From NCBI RefSeq assembly GCF_004127445.1, contig NZ_QEXM01000017.1, positions 28,353-92,352 of the forward strand: 64,000 nt of DNA. The letters are read 5' to 3'. Below the pieces are notes generated by a model that saw only the letters and a list, made by a program, of their open reading frames with translations, was not told where the DNA came from and did no database searches. The position numbers and the translations under genes are program-made. Every line of letters begins with the position of its first letter. Position 1 is the first letter of the stretch. Source of the stretch: Streptomyces alfalfae (GTDB lineage: Bacteria > Actinomycetota > Actinomycetes > Streptomycetales > Streptomycetaceae). Below are positions 18,538 to 29,588 of this stretch, one piece after another.

Positions 18538-20646
18538 ATGGGGGCCGCACCGGCCGACGCCGCACCAGGGCGGAGCACCGCGCCACGACGCCGAAGGCGC
18601 GCCGTCCCCTGGGTCCTGCTGGGCCTGTGGATCGTGCTGCTGGCGATCGCCTCGCCCTTCGCCGCGAAGCTCGCCGACGTCCAGAACGACCGCGCCGTCG
18701 ACTACCTGCCCGCCGGCGCCGGGTCCACCGAAGTGGCGTGCATCCAGGACCAGTTGCCCGGCGGGGAGGCCACCGAACTGGTCCTCGTCTACCACCGGGA
18801 CGGCGGGCTGACCGCCGCCGACCGCGCGACCGCCGGCGACCAGGTCACCCGTATCGCCGGGGAACACCGACTCGTGTCCGAACCCGAGGGCGTGCCCTCC
18901 GAGGACGGCGCCACCCTGATGTACCCGGTCGTCAGCACCGAGCCGGGGCAGGACGAGGAGAAGCGGGACGCCCTCGTCGACGACATACGCGACACCGCCC
19001 GCGGCGGGGACGGGCTGAGCGCCGACGTCGGCGGGCCCGGGGCGCTGACCACCGACGCGGGCAAGGTGTACGACTCGCTCGGCGGGCCCCTGCTCTACAC
19101 CACCGCCGGCGTCGTCGCGGTCCTGCTCATCCTCATCTACCGCAGCCCGTTCCTCTGGCTCGTGCCGCTCGCCGTCGCGGGCGTCGCCGACTACCTCGCG
19201 ATGGCCGTCGCCTACGGGCTCAACCAGGGCTTCGACACCTCCGTCAGCGGACAGAGCTCCGGCGTCATGACCATCCTCGTCTTCGGCGCGGGCACCGACT
19301 ACGCCCTGCTGCTCGTCTCCCGCTACCGCGAGGAACTGCGCCGCTTCGAACGGCCTTACGACGCCATGGCCGCCGCCCTGCGCGGCTGCGGGCCCGCCGT
19401 GCTCGCCTCCTCGGGGACCGTCGCCGCCGGACTGCTCTGCCTGCTCGCCGCCGACCTCAACAGCAGCCGCGGCATGGGCCCGCTCGGCACCGTCGGCGTG
19501 CTCTGCGCGCTCGCGGCGATGACGACGCTGCTGCCCGCCGTCCTGGTGCTCCTCGGGCGGCGCGTGTTCTGGCCGCTCATCCCCGCCTTCGGCAGCACGC
19601 CCAAGCAGCGGCGCAACGTCTTCGCGGCGATGGGCGGCTCCGCAGGGCGCAGGCCGCTCACCGTCCTCGCGGGCGGCGTCGTGCTCCTCGGGGCGCTCGC
19701 GCTCGGGGCGCTGAACCTGCCCGGCGCCCTCAAGCAGGAGGACTCCTTCACCAAGACCCCGGAGTCCGTGACGGCCATGGAGACCCTCGCCGCCGCCTAC
19801 CCCGGGCGCGGCACGCAGCCGATCACCGTCATGTCCCCGGCCGGCCGCGCCGACGAGGCCCTCGCCGAGATCCGGGACACGAAGGGCGTCGGCGCCGCCG
19901 AGCGGGGGCGCCGCAGCGAGGACTGGACCGAGATCTCCGTCATCGCCACGGCCGCCCCCGAGTCCGCGGCGGAGGCGGCCACCATCGAGGCCCTGCGCGA
20001 GCGCCTCGACGGCTCCCACGTCGGAGGCGCCGGAGCCCAGCAGCTCGACCTCAAGGAGACCAACGACCGCGACCGCGCCATCGTCGTGCCGCTCGTGCTC
20101 GCCGCCGTGCTCCTCGTCCTCGTCGCACTCCTGCGCAGCCTGGTCGCGCCGCTGCTGCTGCTCGCCGCGGTCGTCGCCGTCTGGGCCGCCTCGCTCGGCG
20201 TCGCGGGACTCGTCTTCGAGCCGCTCCTCGGCTTCGAGGGCACCGACCCGGGGCTCGGCCTGCTCTCGTTCGTCTTCCTCGTCGCGCTCGGGGTCGACTA
20301 CGGGATCTTCCTGATGCACCGCATGCGCGAGGAGTGCCTGAACGGGGCCGAACCGGGGACGGCCGCGCTCACCGCACTGCGCACCACCGGCGGCGTCATC
20401 GCCTCCGCGGGCCTCGTGCTCGCGGCGACGTTCGCCGTGCTCACCAACATGCCGCTCGTCCAACTCGTCGAGCTGGGCTTCGTCATCGCGGTCGGCGTGC
20501 TCCTCGACACCTTCCTGGTGCGCACGTACCTGGTGACGAGCGCCGGCGTGGCGCTCGGCAGGAAGGTGTGGTGGCCGGGCCCGCTGTCCAAGGCGAGGCC
20601 CGCCCCCGCCGGCGAGCCGGCCCGCGAACCCGCCGGCGCCCTCTAG
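18538..20646 (+). CDS. MMPL-family (RND-like) membrane transporter
   Basis: 702 residues with two repeated halves. Each has one helix, a large extracytoplasmic domain, then five helices, about 12 in total. The sequences GAGTDYALLLVSRYREELRR (first half) and ALGVDYGIFLMHRMREE (second half) carry the GxxxDY proton-relay motif of MMPL proteins. These export lipids or hydrophobic metabolites using the proton gradient. The ATG at 18538 has AAGGAGG about 7 bases upstream. It is followed after 65 bases by a two-component pair, which may sense envelope stress and control it. Confidence 0.92.
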   Translation: MGAAPADAAPGRSTAPRRRRRAVPWVLLGLWIVLLAIASPFAAKLADVQNDRAVDYLPAGAGSTEVACIQDQLPGGEATELVLVYHRDGGLTAADRATAGDQVTRIAGEHRLVSEPEGVPSEDGATLMYPVVSTEPGQDEEKRDALVDDIRDTARGGDGLSADVGGPGALTTDAGKVYDSLGGPLLYTTAGVVAVLLILIYRSPFLWLVPLAVAGVADYLAMAVAYGLNQGFDTSVSGQSSGVMTILVFGAGTDYALLLVSRYREELRRFERPYDAMAAALRGCGPAVLASSGTVAAGLLCLLAADLNSSRGMGPLGTVGVLCALAAMTTLLPAVLVLLGRRVFWPLIPAFGSTPKQRRNVFAAMGGSAGRRPLTVLAGGVVLLGALALGALNLPGALKQEDSFTKTPESVTAMETLAAAYPGRGTQPITVMSPAGRADEALAEIRDTKGVGAAERGRRSEDWTEISVIATAAPESAAEAATIEALRERLDGSHVGGAGAQQLDLKETNDRDRAIVVPLVLAAVLLVLVALLRSLVAPLLLLAAVVAVWAASLGVAGLVFEPLLGFEGTDPGLGLLSFVFLVALGVDYGIFLMHRMREECLNGAEPGTAALTALRTTGGVIASAGLVLAATFAVLTNMPLVQLVELGFVIAVGVLLDTFLVRTYLVTSAGVALGRKVWWPGPLSKARPAPAGEPAREPAGAL

Positions 20647-20711
20647 GAAGTCCCGCACCCGGGGCGTCCCTCCCCTGCCGGAGCGGCGCCCCCCTGACGG
20701 AGGATGCAACG

Positions 20712-21956
20712 GTGGACGCCACCCGAAGCCCGGACAGGAGCGCTTCCGCCCTCGCCGGGTTCCCCGGCCCGCGCCGTCGGCCCGTGGGCCCGGCGCGGGC
20801 CCTGCGCGACGACGCGCTGCTCACCGCCGCCGCGGCACTGTCCGCCGTGGTCATCGGCGGGGGACGGCCCGACGGCCACCCCCTCGACGCCCTCGGCTGG
20901 ACCCTGCTGCTGGTGGCGCATCTGCCGCTGGTGTGGCGTCGCCGCGCCCCGCTGCTCTCCTTCCTCTGCCTGATCCTCTGCCTCGCGCCGTACCACGGCA
21001 TGGACTACGACCACACGGCGCCCGTGGCCGCCGCCATGATCGGCCTCTACACGGTCGCCGTGAGCGGCAGGCCGCTGCGCACCGCGCTCGTCGGCTCCGC
21101 CGTCATCGGCCTGATGCTCTCGGTGAAGTTCGGCCAGGGCGTCAGCGAGGGCCGCGAGGCGCTGCGGGTCACCGGCTGGATCGTGGCGCTCCTGCTGATC
21201 GGCGTCTACGTACGGGTCCACCGCCAGTACATCGCCTCCGTCGTCGAGCGCGCGGAACGCGCCGAGCGCACCCGCGAGGAGGAGGCCCGCCGCAGGGTCG
21301 CGGAGGAGCGGCTGCGGGTCGCCCGCGACCTGCACGACCTGCTCGCGCACAGCATCACCCTGATCGGCGTCCAGACCTCCGTCGCCGCGCACGTCCTCGC
21401 CGCCGACCCGGACCGCCTGGACCGCGCGGCCGTGGCCAAGGCCCTGGACGACGTGGCCGGCACGTGCCGCGCGGCCCGCGGTGAACTCCGCGCCACGCTC
21501 GAAGTGCTGCGGTCGGGCGTCGACGACGGCACGCAGGAGGCCAGGGGTCCGCTGCCCGGCCTCGACGGCCTCCCCGACCTCGCCGAGGCGGCCCGCACCG
21601 CGGGGGCCCGCGTCGAACTGAGCGTCGGCCCGCGCGAGGCCCCGCCCGCCGTGGGCGCCGCCGCGTACCGCATCGTGCAGGAGGCGCTGACCAACGCCGT
21701 GCGGCACGCGGGCCCCGACCTGACGGTGCGCGTGGCCGTACGCACCCGGGACGCCGCCCTCGCCGTGACCGTGACGGACGACGGCGCCGGAGGCCGCCAC
21801 GAGGCCGCGCACACGCCGGGGTTCGGGCTCATCGGCATGCGGGAGCGGGCCCGCACCGTCGGCGGCACCCTGGAGGCGGGCCCGCGGGCCGAAGGGGGTT
21901 TCATGGTCTCCGCGCTGCTGCCGCTCGCGCCCACCGCCCAGGGAGGCCTCACATGA
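20712..21956 (+). CDS. Sensor histidine kinase (HisKA_3/DesK type)
   Basis: 414 residues from GTG 20712, with GGAGG about 8 bases upstream. Residues 30-170 contain four or five membrane helices. The phosphoacceptor histidine is in ARDLHDLLAHSITLIGVQ (about residue 206). The ATP-binding elements are NAVRHAG (N-box), DDGAGG and GFGLIGMRERA. The class pairs with LuxR/NarL response regulators such as the overlapping gene at 21953. The signal is unknown. Confidence 0.92.
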   Translation: MDATRSPDRSASALAGFPGPRRRPVGPARALRDDALLTAAAALSAVVIGGGRPDGHPLDALGWTLLLVAHLPLVWRRRAPLLSFLCLILCLAPYHGMDYDHTAPVAAAMIGLYTVAVSGRPLRTALVGSAVIGLMLSVKFGQGVSEGREALRVTGWIVALLLIGVYVRVHRQYIASVVERAERAERTREEEARRRVAEERLRVARDLHDLLAHSITLIGVQTSVAAHVLAADPDRLDRAAVAKALDDVAGTCRAARGELRATLEVLRSGVDDGTQEARGPLPGLDGLPDLAEAARTAGARVELSVGPREAPPAVGAAAYRIVQEALTNAVRHAGPDLTVRVAVRTRDAALAVTVTDDGAGGRHEAAHTPGFGLIGMRERARTVGGTLEAGPRAEGGFMVSALLPLAPTAQGGLT

Positions 21957-22621
21957 CGATCCGCGTCCTGCTCGCCGACGACCAGACGCTGGTACGCGCC
22001 GCCTTCGCGATGCTCGTCGAATCGGCGCCGGACATGGAGGTCGTGGGCCAGGCGGACACCGGCCGCACGGCCGTCGCCCTGGCCCGCACCGAGCGGGCCG
22101 ACCTCGTCGTCATGGACATCCGCATGCCCGACCTCGACGGCATCGAGGCGACGCGGCTGCTCGCCGCCGACGAGGACCTGGCGGGCGTGAAGGTCCTCAT
22201 GCTGACGACGTACGACACGGACGAGCACGTCGTCGAGGCGCTGCGCGCGGGCGCGTCCGGCTTCCTGGTCAAGGACACCAGACCCGCCGATCTGCTCGAC
22301 GCCATCCGCACGGTCGCGGCCGGCGAGGCCCTGCTGTCGCCGGGCCCCACCGCGCGCCTCATCGCCCGCGTCCTGCGGGCCCCGGACGCCCCCGCCCTGG
22401 CCGCGGGCGGCGGCCCCGAGGGCCTCACGGACCGCGAGCGGCAGGTCCTGGCGCTGGTGGCCCGCGGCCTGAACAACACGGAGGTGGCCGACGCGCTGGG
22501 CCTCAGCCCGCTGACGGCCAAGACGCACGTGAGCCGCATCATGGGCAAGCTGGGCGCCAGGGACCGGGCCCAACTGGTGATCGTGGCGTACGAGTCCGGG
22601 CTGGTGGCGCCGGGAGGGTGA
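21953..22621 (+). CDS. LuxR/NarL-family response regulator
   Basis: 222 residues. The receiver domain has acidic pocket DD near residue 8, the phosphorylated aspartate in VVMDIRMPDLDG (about residue 53) and the switch lysine in LVKDTRPADLL. A C-terminal LuxR HTH follows (about 155-215; LTDRERQVLALVARGLNNTEVADALGLS). Its ATG overlaps the kinase stop (ATGA). It probably regulates the MMPL gene and possibly others. Confidence 0.95.
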   Translation: MTIRVLLADDQTLVRAAFAMLVESAPDMEVVGQADTGRTAVALARTERADLVVMDIRMPDLDGIEATRLLAADEDLAGVKVLMLTTYDTDEHVVEALRAGASGFLVKDTRPADLLDAIRTVAAGEALLSPGPTARLIARVLRAPDAPALAAGGGPEGLTDRERQVLALVARGLNNTEVADALGLSPLTAKTHVSRIMGKLGARDRAQLVIVAYESGLVAPGG

Positions 22622-22653
22622 GGGGGCTTTCCGCGCCGCGCCCGGCCGCCCCC

Positions 22654-23583
22654 CTACAGCAGCCCCGCCGCCGTCAGGTGCTCGGCCACCGTCTTCGTCT
22701 CCTCGGGGGAGAGCGGGATCTGGGGGGCCGCCGTGGCCGGGCAGGTGATGACGCCGCGCAGGTGCAGCGCCGCCTTGAAGGCGCCGAGCGCCGACGAGCT
22801 GGGGCCCATGCGGGCCGGGTCGCCCGCCCTCACCATGCCGAACAGGGCGCACAGGCGCTCCTGTTCGGTCCTGGCCCGCGGCCAGTCGCCCGCGCGGCAG
22901 GCGCGGTACAGGCGGGCGTACCCGGCGGGGTCGACGTTCCCGAGGCCCGGCACCACGCCGTCCGCGCCCATGGCCAGCGCCGAGTCGGCCGTCAGCTCGG
23001 AGCCGGTCAGGGCGGCGAAGGGGCCGGTCAGCGCCCGTTTCCCGACGACCACCTCCCGGAAGCCGGCCTCGTCGCCGCTGGAGTCCTTCAGGCCCGCGAG
23101 CACCCCGTCGGCGGCCAGTTCGAGGACCGCTCCCGCGGTCAGCTTCGTGTGCACCGACGACGGCAGGTCGTACGCGATGAGCGGCGCCCCGGAGCCCTGG
23201 GCGACCGACCGGAAGTGGCCCATCACCTCGGCGGGGTGCGTGCGCGTGTAGAAGGGCGCGGTGACCACGGCGGCGTCCGCGCCCGCCTTGGTGAGGGCGC
23301 GGACGTGGTCGAGGACGCGGGGCGTCGTCATGTCGATGGCCCCGGCGAGGACGGGCACCTGCCCGGCGACGTGGCGGACGACCGTGTCGAGCACCAGCGC
23401 CCGCTGCCGGTCGGTGAGGTAGGCGACCTCCGAGGTCGAGCCGAGCACGAAGAGGCCGTCGACGCCGCCCGCCACCAGGTGGTCCACGAGCCGGACCAGC
23501 GAGGCCGTGTCCACCTCGCGCTCCGGTGTCAGCGGCGTGCAGACGGGTGGTACGACACCGCTGAGCGGGGCCGGAAGGGTCAT
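22654..23583 (-). CDS. DapA/NanA-family aldolase (DHDPS-like)
   Basis: 309 residues, a class I aldolase barrel. The Schiff-base lysine is in GLKDSSGD and the proton-shuttle tyrosine in IAYDLPSS. The pyruvate-binding motif reads LGSTSEV where DHDPS has GTTGE, so a genuine lysine-pathway role is doubtful. The start at 23583 has AGGGAG upstream and overlaps the stop of the ABC ATPase (ATGA). Coupling to an oligopeptide-type importer suggests it catabolises an imported compound rather than making dihydrodipicolinate. Confidence 0.85.
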   Translation of the reverse strand: MTLPAPLSGVVPPVCTPLTPEREVDTASLVRLVDHLVAGGVDGLFVLGSTSEVAYLTDRQRALVLDTVVRHVAGQVPVLAGAIDMTTPRVLDHVRALTKAGADAAVVTAPFYTRTHPAEVMGHFRSVAQGSGAPLIAYDLPSSVHTKLTAGAVLELAADGVLAGLKDSSGDEAGFREVVVGKRALTGPFAALTGSELTADSALAMGADGVVPGLGNVDPAGYARLYRACRAGDWPRARTEQERLCALFGMVRAGDPARMGPSSSALGAFKAALHLRGVITCPATAAPQIPLSPEETKTVAEHLTAAGLL

Positions 23584-24616
23584 GGGTGCTCCCTGGTCGT
23601 CGGTGCGGGGGCCGTGGCGGCGGCCTGGGCGACGAGGTCGTGGGTCGACTCGCCCTCGTCCACGGGGTGGTGGCAGCGGAACGTGTGCGCGGGGCCCGCG
23701 TCCTCGGCGTCCGGCATGGCGGCGGCGCACGCGTCGTCCGCCTTCCAGCAGCGCGTGCGGAACGGGCAGCCGCTCGGCGGCCGTGTCGCCGACGGCACGG
23801 GGCCCACCAGCGGGATCGGGTCGATGGGGTCGAGCAGTCCCGGCGTGGCGGAGAACAGGGCGCGCGTGTACGGGTGCCGGGCGCGGTCCAGGATGTCCCG
23901 CGCGGGCGACTCCTCCACGATGCGGCCCAGGTACATGGTGACGACGCGGTCGCTCATCCTGCGTACGGTCTGGATGTCGTGCGACACGAAGACCAGGGCC
24001 AGGCCCAGGCGTTCCTTGAGGTCCAGGAGGAGGTTGAGGATCTGGGCGCGGACGGAGACGTCCAGGGCGCTGGTCGGCTCGTCGGCCACGACCAGGTCCG
24101 GTTCCAGGGCCAGGGCGCGCGCGATCGCCACGCGTTGCCGCTGGCCGCCGCTGAGCCGGCCGGGCAGCCCGTCCGCCAGGCCCGGCGGGAGCCCCACCAG
24201 GTCCATCAGCTCTTTCACGCGCTCGTCCCGCTGCTTGGGGCCGCCCCGTCCGTGGACGTCCAGGGGGTCGCGGAGGATGCGGCGTACGGGGAGCCTGCGG
24301 TTCAGGGCCGTGGCGGGGTCCTGGAAGATCATTCCCGTGCCTGTGCCGATCGCCTCGCGGCGGGCCGCGGGGGACATGGTCCAGAGCTCCTCGCCCCGGA
24401 ACGTCACCGTGCCGGTGGAGGGCCTCTGGATGCCTACCAGGGTGTGCGCCAGGGTGGTCTTGCCGCAGCCGGACTCTCCTACGACGCCGACCGTCTCGCC
24501 TCGGGCGATCGTGAGCGTCGCCGCTGTCAGGGCGTGGACCGTGTCCCTGGACCAGAGGCCGCCGGTCCGTGCCCTGTGGACGACGTGGACCGCGTCGAGC
24601 TCGGCGAGTGGGGTCG

Positions 24617-24620
<4 letters not shown>
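23580..24620 (-). CDS. Oligopeptide ABC transporter ATP-binding protein (DppF/OppF-like)
   Basis: 346 residues. Walker A is GESGCGKTT (about 48-56), the signature [15 protein letters not shown] and Walker B DLVVADEPTSALD, with a switch histidine in VFVSHD. The C-terminal oligo_HPY extension carries CPFRTRCW and CHHPVDEG, a possible Fe-S or metal site common in Dpp/Opp ATPases. The ATG at 24620 overlaps the stop of the fused permease-ATPase gene. It is the second ATPase of the importer. Confidence 0.93.
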
Positions 24621-26662
<2,042 letters not shown>

Positions 26663-26693
26663 CAGCGGGCCTCTTCCGGGTGCGGCGCGGCCA

Positions 26694-27653
26694 TCAGGCG
26701 GAGCCCCTCAGACGTGGATTGACCAGCAGGTGGAGGATGTCGATGACGAGGTTCACGACGACGAAGCCGACGGCGGTGGTGATGACGACGCCCTGCACGA
26801 CGGCCGGGTCGCCGTTCTTCACGGCGTCGATCATCAGCTTCCCCATGCCCGGCAGCGAGAAGATCGTCTCGATGACGACGGCGCCGCCGAGCAGATAGCC
26901 CACGCGCAGCCCGAGCACGGTGAGCGGGTTGATGAGGGCGTTGCGGAGCACGTTGCGGCCGACGACCACCACGGGAGGCAGGCCGTTGCCGATGGCGGTG
27001 CGGACGTAGTCCTTGTCCAGTTCCTCGACCACGGCCGTGCGGATGATGCGGGTGAGGCCCGCCGCGACCGGCAGCGAGAGCGCGAAGGCGGGCAGGGTCA
27101 TCGTCCTGAGCCAGCCGGTGAGGGAGTCGGCGGGGTTGATGTAGCCGCCGGTCGGGAACCAGCCGAGGTCGACGGCGAGGTACTGGATCATCAGCAGCGC
27201 CAGCCAGAAGCCGGGCGCCGCGACGCCGGTCAGGGAGATGACGCGGATGAGCTGGTCCGGCAGCCCGTCGCGGTGGATGGCCGCCGTCACGCCGAGGGTG
27301 AGCGAGAGCACCACGGCGATGCCGAGCCCCAGGAAGGTGAGCTGCATGGTGAGCGGCAGGGCGGTCATGACCTGGTCGAGGACGGGGGAGCGGTTGAGGA
27401 CGCTGATGCCCATGTCGCCCTGGAGCAGGTCCCCTACAAAGGCGATGTAGCGGGCCGGCAGCGGATCGAGCAGCCCGTTCTCCTCGCGGAAGTCGTGCAG
27501 CTGCTCGGGGGTGGGGTTGGCGCCCTGGAAGAACGCGGAGGCCGGGTCGACGTCCGAGAACCGCATGACGAGGAAGACGAAGAGGACGATCCCGAGGAGC
27601 AGGGGGACGAGCAGGGCGATGCGGCGGGCCAGAATCCTGACGACTGCGGTCAC
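26694..27653 (-). CDS. Oligopeptide ABC permease (DppB-like)
   Basis: 319 residues, GTG start. Six membrane helices, starting with RRIALLVPLLLGIVLFVFLVMR and ending with VVVNLVIDILHLLVNPRLR, the canonical DppB/OppB C-terminus. The EAA loop (EELDKDYVRTAIGNGLPP) contacts the ATPase. It lies 31 bases upstream of the fused permease-ATPase gene and 37 bases after the binding-protein gene. Confidence 0.94.
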   Translation of the reverse strand: MTAVVRILARRIALLVPLLLGIVLFVFLVMRFSDVDPASAFFQGANPTPEQLHDFREENGLLDPLPARYIAFVGDLLQGDMGISVLNRSPVLDQVMTALPLTMQLTFLGLGIAVVLSLTLGVTAAIHRDGLPDQLIRVISLTGVAAPGFWLALLMIQYLAVDLGWFPTGGYINPADSLTGWLRTMTLPAFALSLPVAAGLTRIIRTAVVEELDKDYVRTAIGNGLPPVVVVGRNVLRNALINPLTVLGLRVGYLLGGAVVIETIFSLPGMGKLMIDAVKNGDPAVVQGVVITTAVGFVVVNLVIDILHLLVNPRLRGSA

Positions 27654-27690
27654 GCGTGCGGCTCCTGAGCTTCGTTGGACCGGCGCCCGG

Positions 27691-29355
27691 TCAGGCCCAC
27701 TTGGCCCGGAGCAGGTTGATCCCCGGGTAGGGCTGGGGCTGGACGCCGCTGATCTTCTTCGGGTCCCAGGCGGTCATGAGTTCGTTGTGCACGACCGGAT
27801 AGAGCACGGCCTGCTCGGCCACGGTGTCGATGTAGTCCTGGATCATGGCCCGCTTGCGGGAGGCCTCCGGCTCGCGGGTGGCCCGGTCCATGTCCGTGAA
27901 GAGCCGCTTGGCGGTGGGGTTCCCCGCCCAGCGCGCGTAGCCCATCCAGATGTTCCGGGGGCCGTAGTTGTAGCGCATGATCAGGTCGGCGTCGAGGCCG
28001 AACTGGTTGGGGTTGGAGGCCGCCGCGACGATCTGGAAGTCCTTCTTCTGGTCCAGCTTGGTGAAGACGGCGGTGGTCTCCTGGGGGTCGAGGGTGACCT
28101 CGACGCCGAGCTTCTCCCAGCCGTCCTTGATGGTGGGCAGGCAGTCGACGATCCAGCTCACGTTGACGGCCATGAGGTTCACGCCGAACTTGCCCGCCCC
28201 GGCCTCCTTGAGGAGCTTCCGCGCCTTCGCCAGGTCGTAGCCGTAGACCGTCTTCGCGGGCCGGTAGGAGGGGTTGGACTCGTTGAGGAAGGACGTCGAG
28301 GCCCTGCCGTGGCCCCGCAGCGCGGCCTCGATCATCTTCTCGCGGTCGATGGCGTAGTGCAGGGCCTGCCGCACGCGCACGTCGTCGAACGGCTTGTGCG
28401 CGGTGTTGAAGAGCAGGAACAGGTTGTTCATCCCGGCGCCGCCCTCGACGGTGAGGCCGCCCTTCTTGAGCTGCCCGATGTTGGCGTAGGGGATGTTGTC
28501 GGAGATCTCCGCGTCCGCGCCGGCGCCGGAGATCTTCGCGACGCGGGGCGCGGCGTCCACGATGGTCAGCCAGTTCATCTTCTTGAAGGCGGCCTTGCGG
28601 GGGCCGTTGTAGTCCGCGAAGGCCTCGAAGGTGGTGTTCGACTTCGGGTGGTGCGCGGTCATCCGGTACGGGCCCGAGCCCACCGTCTTGCCCTTGGTGG
28701 CCTCGTCCCAGGCGCCGGGCTCGCCGAAGACGTGCTTCGGCATGATCTTGGCGAGGGAGAGCCGGGCGGCGCCGTCGGGGAAGGGGAACTTCAGGATCAG
28801 CTCCACGGACGTCGCCCCGGTCTTCCTGACCTCCTTCAGCCAGCTCTCGAAGAAGCCCTTGGCCAGCGTCTGGGTCTTCGGGTCGAGGATGCGGTCGAAG
28901 ACGAACACCACGTCGTCCGCGGTGACCGGCTTCCCGTCGTGCCACTTCGCGCCGGGCCGCAGGGAGAACGTCCACGTGGTCGCCTTGAGGTCGTTCGGCA
29001 CCTCCGTGGCGAGCGCCGCGTACGGCTCGCGGCTGATCGGGTCGGCGCCGAGCAGCCCCTCGTAGATGTGTTCGTTCCCCGCCATGGCGAAGGCGGACGC
29101 CGTCTGGGTCGGGTCCCAGCTGCCGTCGTTGCCGTAGCCGATGACGGCCGTGAGCGTGGAGTCGCCGCCCTGCCCGCCGTCCCCGGTCTCGTTGGTCGAC
29201 TCGGGCCCCGCCGAGCAGGCCGCGAGCGTGCCGCTCAGGGCGGCGGCCGTGCCGAGCGCCCCGCTGTATCTGAGGAAGGACCTGCGGTCCGGCGCGGGTG
29301 GCGGTCCGAGCCGCGAGCCGTGCCGCGACGTGCTCCGAGGGGTCGAATCGCTCAC
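27691..29355 (-). CDS. Oligopeptide ABC substrate-binding lipoprotein, Tat-type signal
   Basis: 554 residues, GTG start at 29355 with GGGAG upstream. The N-terminus has PDRRSFLRYSGALG, a twin-arginine-like motif, then a hydrophobic core and a lipobox GTLAAC at about residue 60, so it is probably a Tat-exported lipoprotein. The SBP_bac_5 domain follows (KWHDGKPVTADDVVFVFDR, DIPYANIGQ-like and NLFLLFN regions). It binds peptides, opines or similar ligands. First gene of the operon 29355-22654. Confidence 0.92.
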   Translation of the reverse strand: MSDSTPRSTSRHGSRLGPPPAPDRRSFLRYSGALGTAAALSGTLAACSAGPESTNETGDGGQGGDSTLTAVIGYGNDGSWDPTQTASAFAMAGNEHIYEGLLGADPISREPYAALATEVPNDLKATTWTFSLRPGAKWHDGKPVTADDVVFVFDRILDPKTQTLAKGFFESWLKEVRKTGATSVELILKFPFPDGAARLSLAKIMPKHVFGEPGAWDEATKGKTVGSGPYRMTAHHPKSNTTFEAFADYNGPRKAAFKKMNWLTIVDAAPRVAKISGAGADAEISDNIPYANIGQLKKGGLTVEGGAGMNNLFLLFNTAHKPFDDVRVRQALHYAIDREKMIEAALRGHGRASTSFLNESNPSYRPAKTVYGYDLAKARKLLKEAGAGKFGVNLMAVNVSWIVDCLPTIKDGWEKLGVEVTLDPQETTAVFTKLDQKKDFQIVAAASNPNQFGLDADLIMRYNYGPRNIWMGYARWAGNPTAKRLFTDMDRATREPEASRKRAMIQDYIDTVAEQAVLYPVVHNELMTAWDPKKISGVQPQPYPGINLLRAKWA

Positions 29356-29447
29356 AGTGTCTCCCTGCCTGCCGGAAGAGGTCCCACGTCCTACGTCATG
29401 GGGGGCGTGGCGACCATAGGAGCGCGGAGGGGGTCGGTCAAGGGCCC

Positions 29448-29471
29448 GCACAAGGTGTCGCACAAGGTGTC
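29448..29471. repeat. Perfect 12-base tandem direct repeat in a divergent promoter
   Basis: GCACAAGGTGTC occurs twice head to tail (29448-29459 and 29460-29471) in the 233-base gap between the minus-strand peptide ABC operon (start 29355) and the plus-strand aminotransferase (start 29589). Such adjacent direct repeats are typical activator or response-regulator sites. Confidence 0.5.
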
Positions 29472-29588
29472 GGGCGGGCATCGCCGCAGGACCACCCCGT
29501 GAAACGCCCGCACCGCCCACCGGCCCCGCTTTGTATCCTCGCCGGGCGGCACCCACTCCCCGAAGCGGCATCTGCGAGAGGCGACACC

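Noticed and set aside
18627..20711. Long frame running into the histidine kinase from inside the MMPL gene
   Set aside because: The early part is an arginine-rich alternative frame of MMPL; a GTG with GGAGG at 20712 is the proper kinase start.
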